From NCBI GenBank assembly GCA_040220855.1, contig JAVJVZ010000071.1, positions 1-64,000 of the forward strand: a stretch of 64,000 nt of DNA. Reading direction: 5' to 3'. The stretch is from JACKNG01 sp040220855. GTDB taxonomy: Bacteria; Pseudomonadota; Gammaproteobacteria; Ga0077536. The notes beneath the pieces were generated by a model. It was not told the origin of the DNA, ran no database searches, and saw only the letters and a list, made by a program, of their open reading frames with translations. Shown piece by piece: positions 52,013-60,331 of the stretch (the first letter of the stretch is position 1; every line of letters begins with the position of its first letter). The translations under genes were made by a program, and so were the position numbers.

Positions 52013-52477
52013 ATGACCCGTCCCCCGCTCCCGCCCTTCGATGCCCTCACTGCTGCCGTCAAGGCGCGCGCCGCCGAGGACGCCTGGAACACTCGCGACC
52101 CGCTCAGGGTGGCGGCGGCCTACACCCCGGACACCAGCTGGCGTAACCGCAGCGAGTTCCTGCGCGGGCGCGAGGCGGTGGCGGCCTTCCTCGCCCGCAA
52201 GTGGATGCGCGAACTCGACTACCGGCTGATCAAGGAGCTGTGGGCGTGCAGCGGCAACCGTATTGCCGTTCGCTTCGCCTACGAGTACCACGACGACGCG
52301 GGCAACTGGTTCCGTGCCTACGGCAACGAGAACTGGGCGTTCGCGCCGGACGGCCTCATGGCCGAGCGCCACGCCTCCATCAACGACCTTCCCATCGCAC
52401 CGCACGAGCGCCTGTTCCACTGGCCGCTCGGGCCGCGACCCGCAGATCACCCGGGCCTCACCGGGCTCGGCCTGTGA
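52013..52477 (+). CDS. DUF1348 NTF2-like protein
   Basis: A 154-residue protein matching DUF1348: AAEDAWNTRDPLRVAAAYTPDTSWRNRSEFLRGREAVAAFLARKWMRELDYRLIKELWACSGNRIAVRFAYEYHDDAGNWFRAYGNENWAF. It is an NTF2-like single domain. It is 73 bases ahead of an isochorismatase-family gene and is controlled, by position, by the divergent TetR gene. Its biochemical role is unknown; homologues are often TetR-linked. Confidence 0.85.
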   Translation: MTRPPLPPFDALTAAVKARAAEDAWNTRDPLRVAAAYTPDTSWRNRSEFLRGREAVAAFLARKWMRELDYRLIKELWACSGNRIAVRFAYEYHDDAGNWFRAYGNENWAFAPDGLMAERHASINDLPIAPHERLFHWPLGPRPADHPGLTGLGL

Positions 52478-52550
52478 CAGCACTCTCGGCCCGCGGGGCA
52501 GGCACACACCTTCACCGGGGCCGCGTGCCCCTTCATTCAGGAGACATCCC

Positions 52551-53396
52551 ATGACGACGACACACCACCACCACACCTGCGAGCACCCTGGCGTGACCAC
52601 CGGGCAGCCGCGAGGCCCAGCCACCGATGCTGCCACCGCGACCGCGATCGGCAGTCCCCCTGCACGCACGGAGCGCCGGCCCGCCGCGAGGAACCCTGCC
52701 TATGCCGATCCCGACAGCCCGGCGCTGCCGCCTTCGACGATGACCCTCGAGCGCGGTCGCGCCGCGCTGCTCGTCGTCGACCCCCAGGTCGATTTCCTCA
52801 GTCCCGACGGTGTGGCGTGGAACGTGGTTGGCGATAGCGTGACCGAGCACAACGTGGTCGACAATCTCGGCGACCTGTTCCGCGCCGCCAAGGCAGCCGA
52901 TCTGCCAGTCGTGATCTCGCCCCACTATTACTACCCGCACGACCACCGCTGGGCCTTCGAAGGCGCTCTCGAAAAGGTGATGCACTCGATCGGCATGTTC
53001 GATCGCCCGGGGCCGCTCGATACCCGTGGCCTCGACGGATCCGGCGCCGACTTCATGGCCGCCTACAAGCCCTACATCCTCGACGGCCGCACCATCATCG
53101 CCTCGCCGCACAAAGTCTACGGCCCCGAACAGAACGACGCCGCGCTGCAGCTGCGCAAGCTCAAGGTCGACCAGATCATCCTCGCCGGCATGTCGGCGAA
53201 CCTCTGCGTGGAGTCGCACCTGCGCGCGTTCCTCGAACAGGGTTTCGAGGTGGCCGTGATCCGTGATGCCACCGCCGGCGCGAAGGTTCCCGAGGGCGAT
53301 GGCTACCTCGCTGCGCTGATCAATTTCCGCATGCTCGCAAACGCCGTGTGGTCGACCAGCGACGCGCTCGCGCGTATCGCTGCCATCGCCGCCTGA
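52551..53396 (+). CDS. Isochorismatase-family cysteine hydrolase with His-rich N-terminus
   Basis: A 281-residue cysteine hydrolase. The catalytic set is Asp77 (LLVVDPQVDF), Lys188 (SPHKVYG) and Cys219 (MSANLCVESH). The N-terminal 60 residues are an extension with TTTHHHHTCEHPG and low-complexity Ala/Pro, which may bind metal. ATG 52551 follows GGAGACATCCC. With the DUF1348 gene it forms a TetR-controlled unit. It would hydrolyse a small amide or ester; the substrate is unknown. Confidence 0.87.
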   Translation: MTTTHHHHTCEHPGVTTGQPRGPATDAATATAIGSPPARTERRPAARNPAYADPDSPALPPSTMTLERGRAALLVVDPQVDFLSPDGVAWNVVGDSVTEHNVVDNLGDLFRAAKAADLPVVISPHYYYPHDHRWAFEGALEKVMHSIGMFDRPGPLDTRGLDGSGADFMAAYKPYILDGRTIIASPHKVYGPEQNDAALQLRKLKVDQIILAGMSANLCVESHLRAFLEQGFEVAVIRDATAGAKVPEGDGYLAALINFRMLANAVWSTSDALARIAAIAA

Positions 53397-53441
53397 ATAC
53401 GACGCCCGGGGGCTGCCACGCGGTGGCTGCGGGACGCGGTG

Positions 53442-53479
53442 CCGGTGCCCGGCTCGCGAGAACCTTGCCCGGGCACCGG
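53442..53479 (+). terminator. Hairpin terminator after the isochorismatase gene
   Basis: CCGGTGCCCGG (53442-53452) and CCGGGCACCGG (53469-53479) are perfect 11-bp arms with a 16-base loop, 46 bases after the stop. It separates this unit from the DUF1538 operon. Confidence 0.5.
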
Positions 53480-53554
53480 TGATCCAGGTCAAACCGCCGC
53501 TCGCATCGTGCGCTAGCCTGCTCGCGGGTCAGCTATACGCGTAATGCCGGCAGG

Positions 53555-55360
53555 ATGAATGACACCGCCGATCAGGGCGAGACGACACCACCGCTGCGGC
53601 AACACCGCATCCGTTACGGGGAGTTCATCCGCGAGGTCAATCTCCATCACCGTCGTGTCAGTTTCAATCGCCTGACGCCGTCGCCGGAGCTCGCCGGCGA
53701 TGGCACTTACCGGCCATGGCAGCCTGCCCGCCTGCGGCTCGACGTGTTCGAGATCTCGCGCCTGCTCGGGCCCTACAGCGGCCGGCGCTTCCTCGAGCAG
53801 ACCCGCGCGGTGGCACCGCTCGCCGCTTACCTCGCACTCTTCCAGCTGCTCATCCTGCGTGCCGCCGTGACCGATTCCTGGACCATCGCGTTCGGCCTGT
53901 TCGCCGCCATCGTCGGACTGATGCTGTTCATGGAAGGTCTGCGCCTCGGCCTGATGCCATTTGGTGAAGTCATCGGTAACAACCTGCCGAAGAAATCGCC
54001 GCTGTGGCTGGTGCTGACCATCGCGATGCTGCTCGGCGTGGGTGTGACCTTCGCCGAACCCGCCATCGGCGCGCTGCAGGCCGTCGGCGCCATCGTCGAC
54101 GTCCACAAGGCGCCCTACCTGTGGCTGCTGCTCAACGAGTGGGCCGGCGCGCTGGTTCTCGCGGTGGGTGCGGGCGTCGGCCTCGCCGCGGTGCTCGGTA
54201 CATTGCGTTTCCTGCAGGGCTGGAGTCTCAAACCCTACCTGTTCCTATCCGTGGTGCCGACCCTGTTGCTGACGACAATGCTCCACGCGGACGAGGACCT
54301 GCGCGTGGTGATTGGCCTGGCCTGGGACTGCGGCGCGGTCACCACGGGGCCGGTCACGGTGCCATTGGTGCTGTCGCTCGGCATCGGCATCGCCGCAGCA
54401 GCCGGCAAGGGCAGCTCGTCGCTGTCCGGCTTCGGCATCGTCACGCTGGCCTCGCTCTTCCCGATCGTCGGCGTGATGCTGCTGGCCCTGCACGTGGCTG
54501 GCTCGATAGCGACCGCCGACATCATCACGAGCGCGGCTGCCGCGCACGCGGACGCCACCACCGACTGGTGGTCGCGCTCGCCGGCGACCGAGATTATCGG
54601 CGGCGTGCGTGCGATCGTCCCACTCGTATTGTTCCTGTTCCTCGTCTTCTCGCTCATCCTGAAAGAGCGCCTGCGCGAAGCGAGAATCGTCGCCTTCGGT
54701 CTCGTCCTGTGCGTGCTCGGCATGGTGGTGTTCAACCTCGGGCTCAGCTACGGGCTGGCCAAGCTCGGCGCGCAGTCGGGCGCGATCGTCCCCGCGGCAT
54801 TCGCCGCGGTGCCGGACGTTGCCGTCTCCCCGCTCTATGGCTTCGTGCTGGGTATCGTCATCGCGATGGTCTTCGCCTGGGTACTGGGCTTCTTCGCGAC
54901 CATGGCCGAGCCCGCGCTCAACGCGCTCGGCATGACGGTCGAGGATCTCACTGCTGGCGCGTTCAAGAAGAGCAGCCTGATGCTCGCGGTGTCGGTCGGC
55001 GTCGGCGTCGGCATCACCCTCGGCGTACTCAAAATCGTGTTCGAGATTCCGCTCGCGTGGCTGCTCGTGCCGGGATACACGTTCGCGCTGCTGCTGAGCT
55101 GGCTGTCGAGCGAGGAGTTCGTCAATGTTGCCTGGGACAGCGCCGGCGTCACCACGGGCCCGGTGACGGTACCGCTGGTGCTCGCCATGGGGCTCGGTTT
55201 CGGCAATGCGGTCTCGGCTACCGAGGGCTTCGGGATCCTGTCCATGGCCTCGATCTCGCCCATCGTCGCCGTGCTCGGCACCGGCCTGTGGGTACAGCAC
55301 CGGGCCCGCGCACGCGCCGGCGTGCCCGCCGGGCCGGCGACGGCAACCGGAGCGCGCTGA
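53555..55360 (+). CDS. DUF1538 polytopic membrane protein
   Basis: A 601-residue inner-membrane protein with a cytoplasmic N-terminal region of about 85 residues and about 12 hydrophobic helices in two halves. Each half carries the same signature: AWDCGAVTTGPVTVPLVLSLG (about residue 256) and AWDSAGVTTGPVTVPLVLAMG (about residue 526), 270 residues apart, so the protein arose by internal duplication of a DUF1538 unit. That plan suggests a transporter. Its stop shares a base with the start of a P-II-like gene, so synthesis is coupled. The substrate is unknown. Confidence 0.85.
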   Translation: MNDTADQGETTPPLRQHRIRYGEFIREVNLHHRRVSFNRLTPSPELAGDGTYRPWQPARLRLDVFEISRLLGPYSGRRFLEQTRAVAPLAAYLALFQLLILRAAVTDSWTIAFGLFAAIVGLMLFMEGLRLGLMPFGEVIGNNLPKKSPLWLVLTIAMLLGVGVTFAEPAIGALQAVGAIVDVHKAPYLWLLLNEWAGALVLAVGAGVGLAAVLGTLRFLQGWSLKPYLFLSVVPTLLLTTMLHADEDLRVVIGLAWDCGAVTTGPVTVPLVLSLGIGIAAAAGKGSSSLSGFGIVTLASLFPIVGVMLLALHVAGSIATADIITSAAAAHADATTDWWSRSPATEIIGGVRAIVPLVLFLFLVFSLILKERLREARIVAFGLVLCVLGMVVFNLGLSYGLAKLGAQSGAIVPAAFAAVPDVAVSPLYGFVLGIVIAMVFAWVLGFFATMAEPALNALGMTVEDLTAGAFKKSSLMLAVSVGVGVGITLGVLKIVFEIPLAWLLVPGYTFALLLSWLSSEEFVNVAWDSAGVTTGPVTVPLVLAMGLGFGNAVSATEGFGILSMASISPIVAVLGTGLWVQHRARARAGVPAGPATATGAR

Positions 55361-55719
55361 TGAAATCCCGCGAGATGGTCGTGCTGACCGATGTCAAGCT
55401 CATCACCTGCATCGTACAGCGTGGTGCTGCGGACGCCGTCATCCGCGCCGCGCGCGCGGCCGGCGCGCAGGGTGCGACGGTGCATTACGGGCGCGGTATG
55501 GGCGTACGCGAACGCCTCGGCGTACTCGGCTTCGCGGTGAACGTGGAGAAGGAGGTGGTCAATATCGTGGTCTCCTCGGAGCAGGTCGAGCGCGTGTTCG
55601 AAAGCATGTACCTCGCCGGCAATCTCGATACGCCGGGCGCCGGGTTCATGTACGTCACGCCGCTCGAGAAGGCCGCGACCTTCGTGCCGCAGGATCTCCT
55701 CGACAAGCTCGCCCGGTGA
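55360..55719 (+). CDS. P-II-like regulator 1
   Basis: A 119-residue protein of the P-II fold. LTDVKLITCIVQRGAADAVIRAARAAGAQGATVHYGRGMGVRERLGV..VEKEVVNIVVSSEQVERVFESMYLAGNLDTPGAGFMYVTPLEKA follows the beta-alpha-beta order of GlnB. The T-loop is short (GVRERLGVLGFAV) and lacks the modified Tyr of GlnB. ATG 55360 overlaps the DUF1538 stop (TGATG). It presumably senses a nucleotide and gates the membrane protein, by analogy with GlnK-AmtB. Confidence 0.78.
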   Translation: MKSREMVVLTDVKLITCIVQRGAADAVIRAARAAGAQGATVHYGRGMGVRERLGVLGFAVNVEKEVVNIVVSSEQVERVFESMYLAGNLDTPGAGFMYVTPLEKAATFVPQDLLDKLAR

Positions 55720-55726
55720 GGCCGCG

Positions 55727-56056
55727 ATGCAGCACCCCTTCACTGTCGCGACTGCGCCGGCCAGGCTGATCACCTGCATCGTGCCGGCCGGCGAGGGCTT
55801 CGCGCTCGCTGAATCGCTACACGAGGAAATGGCACTGAGCACGGTCGATCTCACCCACGGCCGCGGCGCGAGCCAGCGCAGTGGCACCTTCGCCGACGAG
55901 ATGGACGTGCTGACGGTGGTCGTGGCGGCCGAGCGTGCCGACGCGGTGTTCGCCTTCGTCTATGAACGCGCACGCATCGCGAGCATGCCCAACCGCTTCA
56001 TGTTCCAGATGGCGCTCGAGGCAGCGAGCCCCTACCAACTGCCCGCGGTGCCATGA
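55727..56056 (+). CDS. P-II-like regulator 2
   Basis: A 109-residue protein that resembles the preceding one and GlnB more remotely: ARLITCIVPAGEGFALAESLHEEMALSTVDLTHGRGASQRSG..EMDVLTVVVAAERADAVFAFVYERARIASMPNRFMFQMAL. It again lacks a Tyr-bearing T-loop. It starts 7 bases after P-II-like 1. Two different subunits could form a mixed trimer or act as a pair. It is convergent with hyuB. Confidence 0.72.
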   Translation: MQHPFTVATAPARLITCIVPAGEGFALAESLHEEMALSTVDLTHGRGASQRSGTFADEMDVLTVVVAAERADAVFAFVYERARIASMPNRFMFQMALEAASPYQLPAVP

Positions 56057-56108
56057 TCGCGGGGAAACATGCCCGATGGCACCCCGCGTCCCCATTCAAC
56101 CACCGCGG

Positions 56109-58277
56109 CTACACGAGGCGTGACTTGAGCGCTATCGGCCCGGCGTCATCCGCCACGCGTTCCACCGCGGCGAGGCACGCCTGGCACTTGAGCACGCGGT
56201 ACCAGCCGCCTTCCGACAGCACCGGGTAACGGGCAAGCGCCTGCGCGCCGCAGGCCGGGCAGGCGCCCGTGACGGATTCGCGCTCGAGGTGCACGCCGGC
56301 GACGCAGTCGGGGGTGGCTGCCGGTGCGGGCGTGTGCTCACGCGGCGGGCCGACCTCGCGCAGCCGCGCCGTCGCAGTCTCGTCGACGGCGATCCCTTCC
56401 GGGTCTTCGTCCGGGTCTCCCACCACGCAGACGCCGTAGTCGCGTGCCGCGCCCGCGATGCTGACGTAACCATCACGCACGTCGCGCAGCACCGCCTGCG
56501 GATCACGCGTGTAGGCTTCGCCCCAGCCGCCACCGCCGTTGGTACGCCAGCGCAGCACCGCGCCGGCTTCGCGCTGCCATACGGGGAGGCGGCCGAAGAA
56601 GGCGAATTCGCCGGCCGCGTCGGGCGCAAGGGTGTCGCCATCGAGATGCCCTGCCACCGGCTCGGCCGCAGTGAAGTCGTCCACCGGTGGCAGCGCGCCT
56701 TCCACGCGCGCGCTGCCCGTGTCCACGTGCAGCCACCAAGCGCCACCCGTTCGCCCGTCGCCACCGCCGGCGACGCCGCTCCCGCTCGCGGTGCGGAAAT
56801 GCAACGGCACGAGGTAATGGTCGCCCGGCGCCAGGAACACCGACTGCTTGGCAAGGCCGGCGCCACCGCGGTGGCGCCCGGGACCCGCGGTATCGGCGAC
56901 GTACTCGCGGTCGAGGATGCGCGCCGGCACGCGCGGCTCGATGTCCTCGACGGCAGGCATGATCATGTTGAGCATGGCGAGCCCGCAGTGGTTGTTGCCG
57001 TCGCCGCTGTCGGTCGCACCCCAGGCGCCGTACTGCGCTTCGAGCTCGGCGGCGCTGAACCAGGGCGTGCCGTCGGCCGTCGTGCCGGCGCCCGTGTGCA
57101 GGTTGGTCGAGCCGTAGGCGCCACCAATTGCGCGGCTGCCGAGTGGAGCGGCGAGTGCGCGCAGCATCGCGTTGACCAATGCCGACTGCACTTCGAAGTA
57201 GAACATCACTGCGGCGTCGGGCACCGCGCTCGCGATGCTGCCGGTGGGAATCACGACATCGATGTCGCGGTAGAGGCCGGAGGTGAACGGCGTGTGCGGA
57301 TCGAGCACGAGCTTGAGCGCGAGCGCCACCGCCGTCTGCGCATCGAGGGCGGTCGCGTTCAGTGCGGTCGGCGATTGTGCCGAGCAGCCGCCGAGATCGA
57401 CCTCGAGATGACGGCCCTGTTTGCGCACCGTCACCTGCAGGCGGTAGGCGCGCGCGGCATCGCGACCGTCACTGTCGACGAAGTCCTCGCCCGTCCAGGT
57501 ACCGTCCGGCAGGCTCGCGATGGCGTCCTGCATGGCGGCCGCGGCAGCGTCGACGGTGTAGCGCATGGCGCCGTGCCAGGCCGCGGTGCCATAGCGACCG
57601 ATGCTCTCGACCAGCAGACGCTCACCGAGCGCACAGCAGGCATGGATGGTGTGGAAATCGGGTAACAGGAGGTCACCGAAGCGGGTGTTGTCGATGATCG
57701 TGCGCATTGCTTCACGCACCGGCTCGCCGCGATGGAAGAGCCGCTGCGGGCTCATCACCAGCCCGTTCTCGAACACGTTCGCCTTGAGCAGCGAGAAGCC
57801 GCCCGGCACCGTGCCGCCCATGTCGAGCTGGTGGGCACGGATGACGACGAACCCGGCCACCTTACCGGCATGAAAGACCGGGCGGATGAAGCACATGTCG
57901 TTGACATGGTTGCCGACGCGGAAGGGGTCGTTGCAGATCACGAGGTCGCCCGGCGCGAGGCGGTCGAGCCCGAACTCCTCGATGGTGGTGCGCACGCCGG
58001 TGGCGAGGGAGCCCAGGAAGATCACGTTGCCCTTGTTGACCGCGGTCAACGGGTAGCCGGCCTCGGGCGCACCGATGACGGCACCGACGAAGTCCTGCGA
58101 AAACGTGATGATGGGCGAGAACGCGCGGTGCAGCAGGGCCGTACAGATGTGCTCGGCCACGTAGCGCCCGCGGTTGGCGAGTACTTCGCAGGTGAAACGA
58201 TCGGCACCATAGCGGGCGGCGAAGGCGGCTTCATCGAGTGCGCGCAGATCCGGGGAGGCGGTAGTCACGATGCTCAT
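56109..58277 (-). CDS. hyuB: Hydantoinase B/oxoprolinase family protein with C-terminal zinc ribbon
   Basis: A 722-residue HyuB-family subunit. The core shows SPIITFSQDFVGAVI, GDLVICNDPFRVGNHVNDMCFIRPVF and DMGGTVPGG. The last 60 residues hold ACPACGAQALARYPVLSEGGWYRVLKCQACLAAVE, a four-Cys zinc-ribbon-like end that is not in the basic family. ATG 58277 overlaps the hyuA stop (ATGA). With HyuA it would do ATP-dependent hydrolysis or carboxylation of a cyclic amide or ketone. Confidence 0.85.
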   Translation of the reverse strand: MSIVTTASPDLRALDEAAFAARYGADRFTCEVLANRGRYVAEHICTALLHRAFSPIITFSQDFVGAVIGAPEAGYPLTAVNKGNVIFLGSLATGVRTTIEEFGLDRLAPGDLVICNDPFRVGNHVNDMCFIRPVFHAGKVAGFVVIRAHQLDMGGTVPGGFSLLKANVFENGLVMSPQRLFHRGEPVREAMRTIIDNTRFGDLLLPDFHTIHACCALGERLLVESIGRYGTAAWHGAMRYTVDAAAAAMQDAIASLPDGTWTGEDFVDSDGRDAARAYRLQVTVRKQGRHLEVDLGGCSAQSPTALNATALDAQTAVALALKLVLDPHTPFTSGLYRDIDVVIPTGSIASAVPDAAVMFYFEVQSALVNAMLRALAAPLGSRAIGGAYGSTNLHTGAGTTADGTPWFSAAELEAQYGAWGATDSGDGNNHCGLAMLNMIMPAVEDIEPRVPARILDREYVADTAGPGRHRGGAGLAKQSVFLAPGDHYLVPLHFRTASGSGVAGGGDGRTGGAWWLHVDTGSARVEGALPPVDDFTAAEPVAGHLDGDTLAPDAAGEFAFFGRLPVWQREAGAVLRWRTNGGGGWGEAYTRDPQAVLRDVRDGYVSIAGAARDYGVCVVGDPDEDPEGIAVDETATARLREVGPPREHTPAPAATPDCVAGVHLERESVTGACPACGAQALARYPVLSEGGWYRVLKCQACLAAVERVADDAGPIALKSRLV

Positions 58278-60331
58278 GCACGGGGCTCCGCGGTGATGAC
58301 GAGCTCACCGAGGGCGCCGACGGTGAGTCGATGCGCGGGCGGCAGGTAGGTGGTGGACAAGGGTTCGCGGACGATGGCCGGCCCCGGGATCACGTCACCG
58401 GCGAGCAGTTCCGCGCGCTCGTACTCGCCGGCCTGCCACGGACCACCGGCGAGATGCGAGAGCGTGACGCTGCGACGTGGCTCGGCGCTGCCTGCGGTGC
58501 GCACGGGCACGCCCGCAAAGGTGGCGCGCGCGACCGCGACCGCCGCGCGCACGCGGAACGTCACCGCCTGCACCGGCACCGCGTCGAAGCGGTTACCCGT
58601 GCGGCGTTCATACGTGTCGTGGAAGCGCGCCACCATCGCGGCGACGGCGGCGGCGTCGATGGGGCCGTCCGGCGCATCGATGAACGGCGTCTCGTAGGCC
58701 TGCCCGACCATGCGCGCATCGAAGCTGCGCAACAAGACTGCCTCGCCGATATCGTCGCCGAGTTGCGCACGGACGGCCGCCTCCAGCTCGCGATAGATGG
58801 CGTCGATCATCTCCGCGCAAGCGGGTTCGAGCTGCACGTAGCGACTGCGGCTCTCCATGAAGACGCGGTCGGCGCTCAGCAGGCCGAGCGCCGAGAACAG
58901 GCCAGGATGCGGCGGCACGATGGCAGCGCGTGCCTGCACGAGCGGCAGCACGGCCGGCAGCAGCATGGGGCCGGCCGCCCCGTAGCACATGAGCACGAAG
59001 TCGCGCGGGTCGATGCCGTTGCCGATGACGATGTCGAGGATGCCTTCGGCGATGTTGGCGAGGCCGGTATCGAATGCGCCCTGCACGCGGCGCGAGAGAT
59101 CGAGCGGTGTGTCGAGCGCGGCGAAAGCGGCCTCCGCCCGTGCGTACGACAAGGTGCGGCGCCCGCCCATGAAGCGCGTGGCGTCGAGGATGCCGATCAG
59201 CAGGCAGGCGTCGGTCATGGTCGGCGCGGTGCCGCCGGCGTCGTAGCAGGCCGGGCCGGGCGCGGCGCCGGCACTCTCCGGACCGACGCGGATCTCGCCG
59301 GCGCGTCCAGCACTGACGATACTGCCGCCGCCGGCACCGACGCTGGTGATGGCATTCGACAGCGTGGACACCGGCAGGTCGTGCTCGAGCTCGACCTGCG
59401 TGTCCACGACCGGGCGGCCTTCGAGCACGACGCTGACGTCGGTCGAGGTGCCGCCCACGTCGGCGCAGATGAGGCGCGACTCGCCTAGCAGCGCACCGAA
59501 ATGCGCCGACGCCGTGGTGCCCGCGGCGGGACCGGAGAAGATGATGCGCGACGGTCGCGCCATGGCGGTCTCCACCGGCGCCAGCATCGCCGCGCAGTCG
59601 GCATAATGCCAACGCCCGCCGAAGCCGAGCTCGGCGAGGCCGCGTCCGAGGCGCGCGGTGTAGTCGCCGTAGATGAGCCGCATCATGACGTCGATGACGG
59701 TGGTCACGGTGCGCGGGTACTCGCCGGCGAGCGGCGAGACCTCGCCCGAGATCGCACACGGGATGTCACCGAGTTCCTCGCGCACCAGCTCGCGCAGGCG
59801 GCGCTCGTGCACGGCATCGACGTAACCATGCAGCAGTGCGATGGCGACGCCCTCGACACGGCAGCGCCCGAGCACGCGGATCTGCGCACGCGCCTGCGCT
59901 TCGTCGAGCGCGCGCAGCACGTTTCCGTCAGGATGCAGGCGCTCGTCCACGCCACGCCGCAGGTAGCGCGGTACCAGCGGACGCGCGACGTCACTGAACG
60001 AACGCTGCCAGCGCGGGTCGGAGACCGCCTCCGCCGGGCGCCAGTTGCGCCCGATGTCGAGAATGTCGCGGTGGCCGGCGGTGCACAGCAGTGCGACCTT
60101 GGGCAGGCGCCGCGTGAGCACGGCGTTGAGACCCGCGGTACTCGCATGGTTGAACACCGCGGCATCGGCGATGCCGATCTCGGCCAGCCCGGCGAGCACA
60201 CCGCGCGCACTGTCGGCGAGATCGGTCGGCACCTTGACCGTCTCGATGCGCCCATCGCGTACGGCGACGACGTCGGTGAAGGTACCACCGACGTCGACCG
60301 CCACCTGGGCTCGAGTGGAGTCGGCGCTCAC
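58274..60331 (-). CDS. hyuA: Hydantoinase A/oxoprolinase family ATPase subunit
   Basis: A 685-residue protein of the actin/ASKHA fold. AVDVGGTFTDVVAVRDG near the N-terminus is the phosphate-binding loop, and ICADVGGTSTDVSVVLEG (about 295) the second. The body has HASTAGLNAVLTRRLPKVAL and GPAAGTTASAHFGAL. The GTG start at 60331 immediately precedes the stop region of the ADH gene (its stop begins at 60332). The subunit pairs with HyuB; the substrate class (hydantoin, oxoproline, ketone) is unresolved. Confidence 0.88.
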   Translation of the reverse strand: MSADSTRAQVAVDVGGTFTDVVAVRDGRIETVKVPTDLADSARGVLAGLAEIGIADAAVFNHASTAGLNAVLTRRLPKVALLCTAGHRDILDIGRNWRPAEAVSDPRWQRSFSDVARPLVPRYLRRGVDERLHPDGNVLRALDEAQARAQIRVLGRCRVEGVAIALLHGYVDAVHERRLRELVREELGDIPCAISGEVSPLAGEYPRTVTTVIDVMMRLIYGDYTARLGRGLAELGFGGRWHYADCAAMLAPVETAMARPSRIIFSGPAAGTTASAHFGALLGESRLICADVGGTSTDVSVVLEGRPVVDTQVELEHDLPVSTLSNAITSVGAGGGSIVSAGRAGEIRVGPESAGAAPGPACYDAGGTAPTMTDACLLIGILDATRFMGGRRTLSYARAEAAFAALDTPLDLSRRVQGAFDTGLANIAEGILDIVIGNGIDPRDFVLMCYGAAGPMLLPAVLPLVQARAAIVPPHPGLFSALGLLSADRVFMESRSRYVQLEPACAEMIDAIYRELEAAVRAQLGDDIGEAVLLRSFDARMVGQAYETPFIDAPDGPIDAAAVAAMVARFHDTYERRTGNRFDAVPVQAVTFRVRAAVAVARATFAGVPVRTAGSAEPRRSVTLSHLAGGPWQAGEYERAELLAGDVIPGPAIVREPLSTTYLPPAHRLTVGALGELVITAEPRA

